DNA from: an uncultured Lachnospiraceae bacterium
GTDB taxonomy: Bacteria > Bacillota > Clostridia > Lachnospirales > Lachnospiraceae
Assembly: GCA_946615865.1 (NCBI GenBank)
Contig: CAMOIJ010000019.1
Span: 1 to 43,269 of the forward strand
Direction: 5' to 3'
DNA length: 43,269 nt
A model generated the notes under the pieces. That model ran no database searches, had not been told where the DNA came from, and saw only the letters and a list, made by a program, of their open reading frames with translations. This document shows, piece by piece, positions 32,953-40,383 of the stretch (positions are counted from its first letter, which is position 1; each line of letters starts with the position of its first letter). The position numbers and the translations under genes are program-made.

Positions 32953-35316
32953 ATGAAGACAAACAAAATGTCAAAAAAGGATATAGCGCTGGCTGTTCTG
33001 GCGGGACTGATCCTCCTTGCCGGCTGGATCCTTGTCTTTTTGGTCCGCTGGATGTTTTTAACATGGAACGGCCTGCAGATCGAAGAGATGATCTTTCAGC
33101 TCAAAGCTCCCCTGGAGGGAACAGGGGACGGGATCATACTTAAAGGTGTCCTGAGCAGTATACTGCCCGCATTGGCGCTGACCGGCCTTGCATGTTTTTT
33201 ATATATTCAGGCTGCGCTGAGAGGGTTCGGGAAAAAAGCGCTGCTCTTATCAGGGATCCTCGGGATCATTCTGATCGCAGGATCCGCCGGGTACACCTGG
33301 AACAGGCTCGAGATTGGAGAATATGTTAAGAACCAGCTTGATGATTCTCCATTCATAGAAGATAACTTTGCGGATCCCAAAAATGTTGAAATCAGGTTTC
33401 CCGAAAAAAAGAGAAATCTGATCTATATATATATGGAGTCTATTGAGTCGACCTATGCCGATACCGCATCCGGCGGCGCGTTCGCTTACAACAATATTCC
33501 GGAGCTCACGGAACTGTCCGCGGAAGGAGAGAACTTTTCGGGAGACAGCGCGCTGCTCAACGGCGGAAGGGTGCTGCCGGCGACGACATTTACGATGGGC
33601 GGAATATTTGCCCAGTCGGCAGGACTTCCCCTCAAGGTCGACATCGGAGAGAAGTTCTATGACGCCAGGGGATCTTTTAATAAGATGAACACGCAGAAAA
33701 CATTCTTCCGGAAAGTGACGACGCTTGGAGATATCCTGGAAGAAGAGGGTTACAGGAATGTTTTTATGCTGGGATCCAATGCGACATTCGGAGGAAGGCG
33801 TCTGTATTTTGGCCAGCATGGAGATTACGAGATCGACGATTACAAGTGGGCGATCGAGCAGGGGATAATCCCGCAGGACTACTATGTATTCTGGGGAATG
33901 GAAGACTGCAAGCTTTTTGATGCCGCAAGAGACAGGATCACGGAACTGGCGCGGGGAGATCAGCCCTTTAATCTCTCACTCCTCACCGTAGACACTCATT
34001 TTGAAGACGGATATAAGTGCAGTCTGTGCAGGGATGACTATCCGGATAACGACTACGCGAATGCGATCGCGTGTTCCAGCAGGCAGATCTCGGAATTTGT
34101 CAGATGGGTGCAGCAGCAGGATTTTTATGAAAATACGACTATTGTGCTCTGCGGCGATCACCTTACCATGGACAGCGATTTCTGCAGCGAAGTTCCGGCG
34201 GATTACGACAGAAAAGTCTACACGGTCTTTTTGAACGCTGACGCGCAGCCAGAGGATCCTTCAAGAACCAGACTCTATTCTACGATCGACCAGTTCCCGA
34301 CAACTCTTGCGGCGCTCGGATGCAGCATTGAGGGCAACAGGCTGGGCCTTGGTACTAACCTTTATTCTTCGGAAGACACGCTTCTGGAAAAATACGGCGA
34401 AGCGGAAGTAGTCGCCGAGATGCAGAAGAAATCAAACTTCATGAATGAGCTCGCGGACATCGATATTTATGATGAAGCGCTCCTGGAAGCCCAGGGGCTT
34501 TTACCCAAATCGCGGATCACGATGAAAAAGATCGATTATGATAAAGGGACGATATCCTTTGCGGTCAGCCGGATCGACAATATTCATGAAAATTATAAGA
34601 GAGTTGAACTTTGGATAGACGATGGGAACAGGATAATAAAACAGAAGATGAAGGAGGACGAGAACGCGGAAGGCGTTTACCTGGCAGCAGCGGACCTGGA
34701 TTCTTTTGACTACAGAAATGCAAAAGCGATGGCGGTGGTCATAGGCCAATCCGGAAGAGAATATGTGACGTCGACGATGACGGGCGACCTTTCCGTTAAG
34801 CAGACGGAGATCTGCGCTTATCTCGACGCTCTCTCCCGAAATCCGCAGTATACGGTATTTATAACTGTGAGGGACGACGGATCCCATTCCCTTAACGACA
34901 AGATCTGCGAGGGGCTCTGGAACCTCGGACTTAAAGAGGATCTTCGAGGCCACTACAGATGGAGCTATTACGCAGTAATTGAACCGGATAACGTCGTAGA
35001 GGAAATGTCAGAGAAGGAGCTTTACTTCAACGGAACCCTCAGTGACGGCGCGCAGTATTCAGTGATGAGTCAGGGAGGACTGAGCGGAGCCGGAGGAGGC
35101 GCCGGAAGATACCTCACCTGCTCTGTGAAGATAAACGGCGTGGATTATGCCGTAAAGAGGATAGGACTTAATTTTGTGGTCTATGACACGGAGAACAGCC
35201 GCGTCGTCGACAGCTGTGAATTCAATACTTATATGGGACTTGACCCCAAGAGGATCGACGTCCAGGATCTGATCGACAGAGCGGAGGAAGCGGAAGAGCA
35301 GATGGACATCGACTGA
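32953..35316 (+). CDS. LTA-synthase-like membrane sulfatase-fold enzyme with C-terminal ILEI-like region
   Basis: 787 aa. Three hydrophobic segments (about 9-36, 64-86, 95-114) anchor an extracellular alkaline-phosphatase-fold domain like LtaS/MdoB phosphoglycerol transferases. Likely catalytic residues are E162 (YMESIEST), T211/T212 (LPATTFTMGGIF), H349 (TVDTHF) and D402-H403 (CGDHLTMD). It would transfer glycerophosphate or a related group to an envelope polymer. After about residue 505 come ~280 residues not found in LtaS. Residues 625-760 (FITVRDDGSHSL, then LRGHYRWSYYAV, GLNFVVYDTENSRVVDSC) resemble the ILEI/FAM3 (PANDER-like) fold. The end is acidic. GGAG lies six bases before the ATG. 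The gene stands alone, before a cell-wall lysozyme gene. Confidence 0.85.
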   Translation: MKTNKMSKKDIALAVLAGLILLAGWILVFLVRWMFLTWNGLQIEEMIFQLKAPLEGTGDGIILKGVLSSILPALALTGLACFLYIQAALRGFGKKALLLSGILGIILIAGSAGYTWNRLEIGEYVKNQLDDSPFIEDNFADPKNVEIRFPEKKRNLIYIYMESIESTYADTASGGAFAYNNIPELTELSAEGENFSGDSALLNGGRVLPATTFTMGGIFAQSAGLPLKVDIGEKFYDARGSFNKMNTQKTFFRKVTTLGDILEEEGYRNVFMLGSNATFGGRRLYFGQHGDYEIDDYKWAIEQGIIPQDYYVFWGMEDCKLFDAARDRITELARGDQPFNLSLLTVDTHFEDGYKCSLCRDDYPDNDYANAIACSSRQISEFVRWVQQQDFYENTTIVLCGDHLTMDSDFCSEVPADYDRKVYTVFLNADAQPEDPSRTRLYSTIDQFPTTLAALGCSIEGNRLGLGTNLYSSEDTLLEKYGEAEVVAEMQKKSNFMNELADIDIYDEALLEAQGLLPKSRITMKKIDYDKGTISFAVSRIDNIHENYKRVELWIDDGNRIIKQKMKEDENAEGVYLAAADLDSFDYRNAKAMAVVIGQSGREYVTSTMTGDLSVKQTEICAYLDALSRNPQYTVFITVRDDGSHSLNDKICEGLWNLGLKEDLRGHYRWSYYAVIEPDNVVEEMSEKELYFNGTLSDGAQYSVMSQGGLSGAGGGAGRYLTCSVKINGVDYAVKRIGLNFVVYDTENSRVVDSCEFNTYMGLDPKRIDVQDLIDRAEEAEEQMDID

Positions 35317-35394
35317 AATGATTACGACAGATTATAAAATAATTATAAAAATAACAAACAAATAATAAAAAAATTGCGAAAGCATAACAACTCG

Positions 35395-35423
35395 TTGCAA
35401 GTTGGAAACGGAAACTTTATAAT
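35395..35423 (+). promoter_or_regulatory. Strong promoter of the secreted lysozyme-like gene
   Basis: TTGCAA (35395-35400), a 17-base spacer and a perfect TATAAT (35418-35423). The preceding ~75 bases are very AT-rich, as in UP elements. The leader is about 60 nt and ends with AAAGGAG at 35480-35486. Confidence 0.8.
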
Positions 35424-35492
35424 TAATTCGGCTTTTGTTTTGCCCTGTTTCCGACAGAAATTGCGTGTGTGTGATGATACAAAGGAGTTGTT

Positions 35493-36725
35493 ATGAGAAA
35501 CGCGTTGACCTCCAGAATCGGTAAGTATACAGTTGCCTGGCTTGCGGCTGCCGCGATCACTTTAGCAGCCATGGTGCCTTCATTGCCGGCGAAAGCTGCC
35601 AGCAACGAAGAGACAGCATTCTTTTATCTCACCGATACGCTTGGCTTCAACGTGGCCGCTGCCTGCGGGATCATGGCAAACATCCGGCATGAATCCAATT
35701 TCCATCCCGGCGCGGGAAGCTGGGGCGGAGCGTATGGCCTTTGCCAGTGGATGGGAGGCCGCCTGGACGGTCTTGAATATTATTGCTGGGATCACGGATT
35801 CGATTCTGAATCCATGGCAGGGCAGCTTTCCTACCTGACCCACGAGCTGAAGAGTTATTATCCAAGCCTTTATAAATACCTGATGAACATAGAGAACTCA
35901 AGTGAAGGCGCATATAACGCCGCTTACAGGTTCTGCTATGATTTCGAGAGACCGGCAGACAGAGGCGGCCAGTCCAGCAGCAGAGGCAATCTTGCGGGAG
36001 GCACCTATTGGAACAGATATAAGATTTATGCATATGATCAGTGGCTTGAGACGAAACTGGGCACCGTTTATCATTACACAGACGGTTCTCTTCACTATGG
36101 CTGGCTTGAACTTGACGGTGACCGCTTCTATCTCGACCAGGACGGGATCCTGAAGAAAGGCCTCTTTTCTGCCGAAGGAGACAGTTATTTCTCTGATGAG
36201 GACGGAGTGCTCCAGTATGGCTGGCAGGAGATAAACGGCAACAAGTACTATTTTGACGAGGATACCGGGAAAATGCAGGTCGGCTGGACTGAAGTCGACG
36301 GGAAGATGACATTCTTTGACGGCAATGGCAAGATGACCAGCGTCAATTCCTTCAACGACAAGAACAATGTCTCAGATGCGGAGATCGCAAGTTCTGTGAT
36401 CGAGAAGGAAATAGAGCAGGAAGTCACGGTGAATGCACCGTCTGCCGACCCGCTGCCTTTGCCCGACAAGCTCTCTGACGTGGCGCAGACGATCCAGGAA
36501 GCCGGATCAGGCTCCCAGAGTTCAGCCGCATCGGTTGCGACGCCCGGCAAGGAGACGCAGATCAATCCTGACGACTATAATCCGAGCGATGCTGTCAACG
36601 GAAATACTATTGATACGTCTAAACTCGGAGTAGGTGAAGAAAGCAAGGGAGAAGTTGTGTTGGGCGACGACCCGGCGATGGGTAACCCGAGTGAACCTAA
36701 GGTCGTATTTGAGAAACCGGAATGA
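35493..36725 (+). CDS. Secreted phage-tail-type lysozyme with cell-wall-binding repeats
   Basis: 410 aa. A signal peptide is clear (basic MRNALTSRIGKY, hydrophobic core, then a cleavage site near LPAKA-A at about 35-36). The next ~130 residues look like the phage tail lysozyme family (Phage_lysozyme2), with the probable catalytic glutamate E67 in NIRHESNFHPGA and the YGLCQWMGGR segment. About residues 190-285 hold four or five YYF/GW repeats of the choline/cell-wall-binding type (YGWLELDG, YGWQEINGNKYYF, VGWTEVDGK). A long polar, likely disordered tail follows. It probably cuts peptidoglycan outside the cell. The promoter is strong and a terminator follows, so it is monocistronic. There is no prophage context. 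Confidence 0.88.
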   Translation: MRNALTSRIGKYTVAWLAAAAITLAAMVPSLPAKAASNEETAFFYLTDTLGFNVAAACGIMANIRHESNFHPGAGSWGGAYGLCQWMGGRLDGLEYYCWDHGFDSESMAGQLSYLTHELKSYYPSLYKYLMNIENSSEGAYNAAYRFCYDFERPADRGGQSSSRGNLAGGTYWNRYKIYAYDQWLETKLGTVYHYTDGSLHYGWLELDGDRFYLDQDGILKKGLFSAEGDSYFSDEDGVLQYGWQEINGNKYYFDEDTGKMQVGWTEVDGKMTFFDGNGKMTSVNSFNDKNNVSDAEIASSVIEKEIEQEVTVNAPSADPLPLPDKLSDVAQTIQEAGSGSQSSAASVATPGKETQINPDDYNPSDAVNGNTIDTSKLGVGEESKGEVVLGDDPAMGNPSEPKVVFEKPE

Positions 36726-36749
36726 TTAAACAGTAATACCGAACCAGAC

Positions 36750-36786
36750 TGCGGTCGTAAGATCAAATCTTACGGCCGCATTTTAC
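36750..36786 (+). terminator. Terminator after the lysozyme-like gene
   Basis: A 14-bp stem, TGCGGTCGTAAGAT (36750-36763) and ATCTTACGGCCGCA (36767-36780), with one wobble, a three-base loop and TTTTACC. Confidence 0.88.
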
Positions 36787-36811
36787 CGATGACGCCGGAG
36801 GCCGGAAATTC

Positions 36812-37858
36812 ATGAAAAAGGATTTGGAAATATACGGAACACTTGGACCATCCTGCAGGGAGACAGAGGTGCTCAGACAAATGTTTGCTGCCGGGATAAC
36901 CGGTATGAGACTTAATCTGTCCCATGGCACACTTGATGACAGCGCTCCCATGATCGAAGCATTTCACAGAGCTTCAGCACTGGAGGGGGTCAGGCCGTCG
37001 CTGCTTATCGACATGCAGGGGCCTGAACTGCGGATCGGCATAGTGAAAGAAGGATTTACAGCGGATTTTGGGGATACCGTTCTTCTGTCAGTAAAAGACG
37101 ACACCCCGCAGGATCCCGACTCGATCCCGGTTCCCTGTGAGATCTTCGACCATTATGAGCCCGGAATGGTCGTCATGATCGACGACGGAAAGATCCGACT
37201 TCGTCTTGAGAAGAAAGATGAAGCGGCCCGCTGCAGAAGAATCCGGGCGTCTGTGCTCACGGGAGGTCCTGTCCTGAGCCGGAAGAGTATCGCGGTCGAG
37301 GGCATGTCTGTCACAGGGAATACTCTCACGCAGATGGACCTGCTCAATCTCAGGTGCGCCGCGGGAGCAGGCGTAACAGATGTAATGCAGCCTTTTGTGC
37401 GCGGCAGAAACGATCTCCTCGAAGTGAGAAAGGCAATGGCACAGTGCGGTGCCGGAAACTGCCGGCTTTTCGCCAAAATAGAGAACAGAGAAGGAATAAG
37501 CGCCGCAGAGGAGATACTCCCCCTTGCGGATATGGTCGTCATTGCAAGAGGAGATCTGGGAAACGCTGTCCCGCTTTGGACACTGCCCAGAATACAGAAA
37601 GAAATCTCAGAAAAATGCCTTCTGGCGGATGTCCCCTTTATGGTAGTGACGCAGATGCTTGCGAGTATGGACCGCTCGCCGGTTCCGACAAGGGCAGAGG
37701 TGTCCGATATTTTCAATGCGGTCAGCGACGGAGCTTCGGCAGTTATGATCACAGGGGAATCAGCCTCAGGGCTGTATCCCGTTCGCGCCTCGGAATATCT
37801 CGTTAAGACAGCCATGGAAGGCCTTAAATGGCGAAGAGAAAGAGAAAAGCGCGGTTGA
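36812..37858 (+). CDS. Short pyruvate-kinase-like protein lacking the C-terminal domain
   Basis: 348 aa, against about 470-585 for normal pyruvate kinase, which makes pyruvate and ATP from phosphoenolpyruvate. The A-domain barrel and B domain are present, with R33 (MRLNLSHG), K222 and E224 (FAKIENREG), D248 (ARGDLG) and T280 (VVTQMLASM). The C-terminal allosteric/tetramer domain is missing; the frame simply ends after the last barrel helix. Two substitutions stand out: LDTKGPE is IDMQGPE here (the usual K+-binding threonine is methionine), and ARGDLGVEIP is ARGDLGNAVP. It may be a monomeric unregulated paralogue or have another role. GGAG is about 12 bases before the ATG. Confidence 0.85.
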   Translation: MKKDLEIYGTLGPSCRETEVLRQMFAAGITGMRLNLSHGTLDDSAPMIEAFHRASALEGVRPSLLIDMQGPELRIGIVKEGFTADFGDTVLLSVKDDTPQDPDSIPVPCEIFDHYEPGMVVMIDDGKIRLRLEKKDEAARCRRIRASVLTGGPVLSRKSIAVEGMSVTGNTLTQMDLLNLRCAAGAGVTDVMQPFVRGRNDLLEVRKAMAQCGAGNCRLFAKIENREGISAAEEILPLADMVVIARGDLGNAVPLWTLPRIQKEISEKCLLADVPFMVVTQMLASMDRSPVPTRAEVSDIFNAVSDGASAVMITGESASGLYPVRASEYLVKTAMEGLKWRREREKRG

Positions 37859-37883
37859 TGCTTTAGCGGAATTAAGGTATCAT
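37855..37883 (+). promoter_or_regulatory. Candidate nrdR promoter
   Basis: TTGATG (37855-37860), a 17-base spacer and TATCAT (37878-37883). The -35 box overlaps the stop codon of the pyruvate-kinase-like gene. Confidence 0.6.
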
Positions 37884-37933
37884 AAAAAACTGGAAATGTA
37901 AAAAAGCGCCGATACTCAGGAAGAGGTGGATTC

Positions 37934-38392
37934 ATGAGATGTCCCTACTGCGGAAAAGATGACACAAGAGTAATTGATTCAAGGCCGGTGGAGGATAATA
38001 ATTCGATCCGCAGAAGAAGGATCTGCGATTCATGCGGCAAGAGATTCACTACATATGAGAAGATCGAAATGATCCCCATGATGGTCACTAAGAAGGACAA
38101 TAACAGAGAGATCTTTGACCGCTCCAAGATCGAAGGCGGCATCCTGCGCGCCTGCCATAAGAGGCCGGTCAGCGCGGCCCAGATCAAGAAGATCGTAGAC
38201 GAGATCGAGGCTGAAGTCTTCGAAAGAGATGAGAAGGAGATCTCCAGCAAGCAGATCGGAGAACTGGTCATGGCTAAGATCAATAAGCTCGACCCGGTCG
38301 CTTATGTCAGATTCGCGTCAGTTTACAGGGAGTTCAAGGACGTGGAGACTTTTATGGAGGAACTGAGAAAAGTTTTGAACTCCGAGGAGTGA
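37934..38392 (+). CDS. nrdR: Transcriptional repressor NrdR
   Basis: 152 aa, the exact family length. NrdR represses ribonucleotide reductase genes when dATP and ATP are bound. The N-terminal zinc ribbon is complete (MRCPYCGKDDTRVIDSR, then RRRRICDSCGKRFTTYE). The ATP-cone domain follows (VTKKDNNREIFDRSKI, then ILRACHKRPVS). AGAGGTGGA precedes the ATG. No ribonucleotide reductase gene and no NrdR-box pair is in view here. After the stop, a weak ACTC/GAGT hairpin (38379-38390) and seven T residues may act as a terminator. Confidence 0.97.
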   Translation: MRCPYCGKDDTRVIDSRPVEDNNSIRRRRICDSCGKRFTTYEKIEMIPMMVTKKDNNREIFDRSKIEGGILRACHKRPVSAAQIKKIVDEIEAEVFERDEKEISSKQIGELVMAKINKLDPVAYVRFASVYREFKDVETFMEELRKVLNSEE

Positions 38393-38441
38393 TTTTTTTC
38401 CGGACCCGACGGACTTCATCCGGAAGGCCTGGAATTGTTTG

Positions 38442-38470
38442 TTGAAAAATGAGGCTCTGTAGTATAGAAT
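38442..38470 (+). promoter_or_regulatory. efp promoter
   Basis: TTGAAA (38442-38447), a 17-base spacer and TAGAAT (38465-38470). The leader of about 35 nt carries AGGAGG at 38497-38502. Confidence 0.7.
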
Positions 38471-38509
38471 AAATTAGTATTAGACGCGAATACATCAGGA
38501 GGTATCTTT

Positions 38510-39067
38510 ATGATTTCTGCAAGTGATTTCAGAAACGGCATTACGATTGAAAAGGACGGAACAGTACTGGAGATCATCGAATTCCAGCACGTCAAACCCG
38601 GCAAGGGCGCCGCGTTTGTAAGAACCAAGTTAAAAGATGTGATCAATGGCGGTGTTACAGAGACGACTTTCCGCCCCACTGAGAAATTCCCTCAGGCAAG
38701 GATCGACAGGAAAGAGTATCAGTATCTGTATGCTGATGGCGACCTTTATGCTTACATGGATACAGAGACCTATGATCAGATCAGCCTCGGCAAGGATGTG
38801 GTCGGCGACAACATGAAGTTCGTCAAGGAAAATGACATGGTCAAACTCGTATCCTACAATGGAAACGTGTTCAGCATGGAGCCTCCGATGTTCGTGGAAC
38901 TTGAGATCACGGAGACGGAGCCCGGCTTCAAGGGCAACACAGCTACCGGCGCCACAAAGCCTGCTACAGTTGAGACAGGCGCTACAGTGAGCGTGCCGCT
39001 GTTCTGCAACATCGGCGATGTGATCAAGATCGACACAAGAACCGGCGAGTATCTGTCCAGAGCTTAA
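38510..39067 (+). CDS. efp: Translation elongation factor P
   Basis: 185 aa, full length. EF-P rescues ribosomes stalled on consecutive prolines. The three domains are clear; the tip of the first loop is [12 protein letters not shown], where the lysine of PGKGAA is the residue modified in some bacteria. No epmA/epmB/epmC or rhamnosyl-transferase gene is nearby, as expected for a Firmicute, where modification differs or is absent. The end, [17 protein letters not shown], is canonical. It is monocistronic, with its own promoter and terminator. Confidence 0.97.
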   Translation: MISASDFRNGITIEKDGTVLEIIEFQHVKPGKGAAFVRTKLKDVINGGVTETTFRPTEKFPQARIDRKEYQYLYADGDLYAYMDTETYDQISLGKDVVGDNMKFVKENDMVKLVSYNGNVFSMEPPMFVELEITETEPGFKGNTATGATKPATVETGATVSVPLFCNIGDVIKIDTRTGEYLSRA

Positions 39068-39103
39068 GAGTACGCGAATACTTTTCAAATCATGATAATG
39101 CTG

Positions 39104-39141
39104 AAAGACAATGGGAAAGGTTTATTCCCATTGTCTTTTTT
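39104..39141 (+). terminator. Terminator after efp
   Basis: A perfect 14-bp stem, AAAGACAATGGGAA (39104-39117) and TTCCCATTGTCTTT (39125-39138), ending in a run of T residues. Confidence 0.92.
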
Positions 39142-39173
39142 ATTGCACATCTGTATTTGATAAGGAGAGTATT

Positions 39174-40061
39174 TTGAAGACTGATAAAAAGAACAGATTC
39201 TATGATGAAATGAAAGAGTGTCTTATGAGACTCAGACCGGAAGAGATGGAGATCACATTTAAGAGGATAACTAAACAAAACAGAAAGAGACTCCATGGCT
39301 GCACGCTGCAGCTTCCCGGAGCTGCGGCGGCGCCGACCTTTTATTTTGAGGACTTGTACGAGGCTTATTTAAACGGAACAGCGCCGGAAGATATTGCCGA
39401 GAGCCTGATCAATTACGCGAAAGAGAATAATCTGGACGCGATCCCCGGAAATATTGATATCGATGATTATGAGTGTGTAAGAAAAAATCTTGGTCTTGTT
39501 GTCATAGGAGAGGAGAACAACAGGGAGTACCTCAGGAAAATGATCTACAAAAAGATCGAGGATCTTGCACTGATCCCGATCATCTTTACAAATGATCGTT
39601 ACGGCACCGGATGTATCAAGGTAAGAGAAGAGTTTCTGGACCATTGGGGCGTGACTGCAAACGAAGTTATGGAAGAGGCGATCCTGAATGCTCCAAAGAT
39701 CTTACCTCCCACATTCAGACAGCTGAACGAGATCCTCTCTGCCCGGGACACGGATGAAAATGACGATGAGCTGTTTGTGATCAGCAACAAGTATTACGCG
39801 GGAGGAGCAGCAGTCGCATTTTATCCGGGCTTTCTTGACTGCATCGGAACAGCGCTCGGAAAAGATCTGTTCATTCTCCCCAGTTCTGTAAATGAACTGA
39901 TCCTCGTGACCGACAGCGGGCAGGATCCGGAGCTGCTCCTTCAGATCGTAAAAGAGGTAAACAGGACACAAGTAGAACCTGGAGATGTCCTTACTGACGC
40001 CGTCTATCATTACGGCAGAAACGGAGAAGGTTTTCACAGGCTCCTGCCTTCCCGAATGTGA
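39174..40061 (+). CDS. DUF5688 family protein, function unknown
   Basis: 295 aa from the TTG start. I recognise the Lachnospiraceae-rich DUF5688 family by its pattern: FYFEDLYEAYLNGTAPEDIA early, a central LALIPIIFTNDRYGTGCIKV, an ILPPTFRQLNEIL motif, and a C-terminal AFYPGFLDCIGTALG, then LFILPSSVNELILVTDSG. No enzymatic motif or membrane segment is seen, and no biological role is known to me. TTG 39174 is chosen because AAGGAGAG (39162-39169) is four bases upstream; an earlier in-frame ATG at 39111 lies inside the efp terminator hairpin. No clear promoter of its own is visible, so readthrough or a weak start is possible. Confidence 0.82.
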   Translation: MKTDKKNRFYDEMKECLMRLRPEEMEITFKRITKQNRKRLHGCTLQLPGAAAAPTFYFEDLYEAYLNGTAPEDIAESLINYAKENNLDAIPGNIDIDDYECVRKNLGLVVIGEENNREYLRKMIYKKIEDLALIPIIFTNDRYGTGCIKVREEFLDHWGVTANEVMEEAILNAPKILPPTFRQLNEILSARDTDENDDELFVISNKYYAGGAAVAFYPGFLDCIGTALGKDLFILPSSVNELILVTDSGQDPELLLQIVKEVNRTQVEPGDVLTDAVYHYGRNGEGFHRLLPSRM

Positions 40062-40075
40062 AATGTAAGTCCTTA

Positions 40076-40118
40076 AGTTGTCCGAGTTGTCCGAACGGAC
40101 TGCGGGGATGCTGGACAA
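40076..40118 (+). repeat. TTGTCC/GGACAA repeat cluster upstream of tRNA-Arg
   Basis: AGTTGTCCG occurs twice in perfect tandem (40076-40084, 40085-40093). The second copy forms an inverted repeat GTCCG-AA-CGGAC (40089-40100), and a further inverted GGACAA (40113-40118) overlaps the -35 box of the tRNA promoter. The arrangement looks like a multi-site operator. Confidence 0.55.
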
Positions 40119-40140
40119 TTTAATATCGTTATGTTATATT
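40112..40140 (+). promoter_or_regulatory. tRNA-Arg promoter
   Basis: TGGACA (40112-40117), a 17-base spacer and TATATT (40135-40140) with TGT before it, giving an extended -10. Start of transcription would be near 40147. Confidence 0.75.
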
Positions 40141-40147
40141 GATTAGG

Positions 40148-40175
40148 CTGAAGGCAGAACCCATTCTGCCTTCAG
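40148..40175 (+). other. Perfect hairpin in the tRNA-Arg precursor leader
   Basis: CTGAAGGCAGAA (40148-40159) and TTCTGCCTTCAG (40164-40175) form a 12-bp perfect stem with a four-base loop CCCA. It begins at the predicted start of transcription and ends seven bases before the tRNA. No T run follows, so it is unlikely to terminate transcription from upstream. Confidence 0.6.
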
Positions 40176-40182
40176 ACAATAT

Positions 40183-40254
40183 GCACTCGTAGTCTAACGG
40201 ATAGAACGAAGGCCTCCGACGCCTTTAATGCAGGTTCGATTCCTGTCGGGTGCA
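40183..40254 (+). tRNA. tRNA-Arg, anticodon CCG
   Basis: A 72-nt cloverleaf reading CGG codons. The acceptor is GCACTCG/CGGGTGC with one G-T wobble and discriminator A. The anticodon arm is AAGGC-CTCCGAC-GCCTT with CCG at the centre, and the T arm is GCAGG-TTCGATT-CCTGT. No CCA is encoded. Eight T residues follow directly (40255-40262) and may end transcription. Confidence 0.95.
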
Positions 40255-40383
40255 TTTTTTTTGTGCGCCAAATAAAAAGTGCCGGATGCGGAATCCGTGA
40301 ACGGTAGTATAATGGTGACAGAAAGAGCAACATCCGGGTCCCGTGATCTGGGATCCTGAGGTATTTACGAAAGCGAGGGCACT

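Noticed and set aside
35493-36725. Prophage remnant suggested by the phage-lysozyme-like domain
   Set aside because: There are no phage structural, integrase or attachment-site sequences around it, and the gene has its own promoter, signal peptide and wall-binding repeats.
40148-40175. Hairpin as terminator for the DUF5688 gene
   Set aside because: It lacks a T run and sits exactly at the predicted 5' end of the tRNA-Arg transcript; I describe it as a leader hairpin instead.
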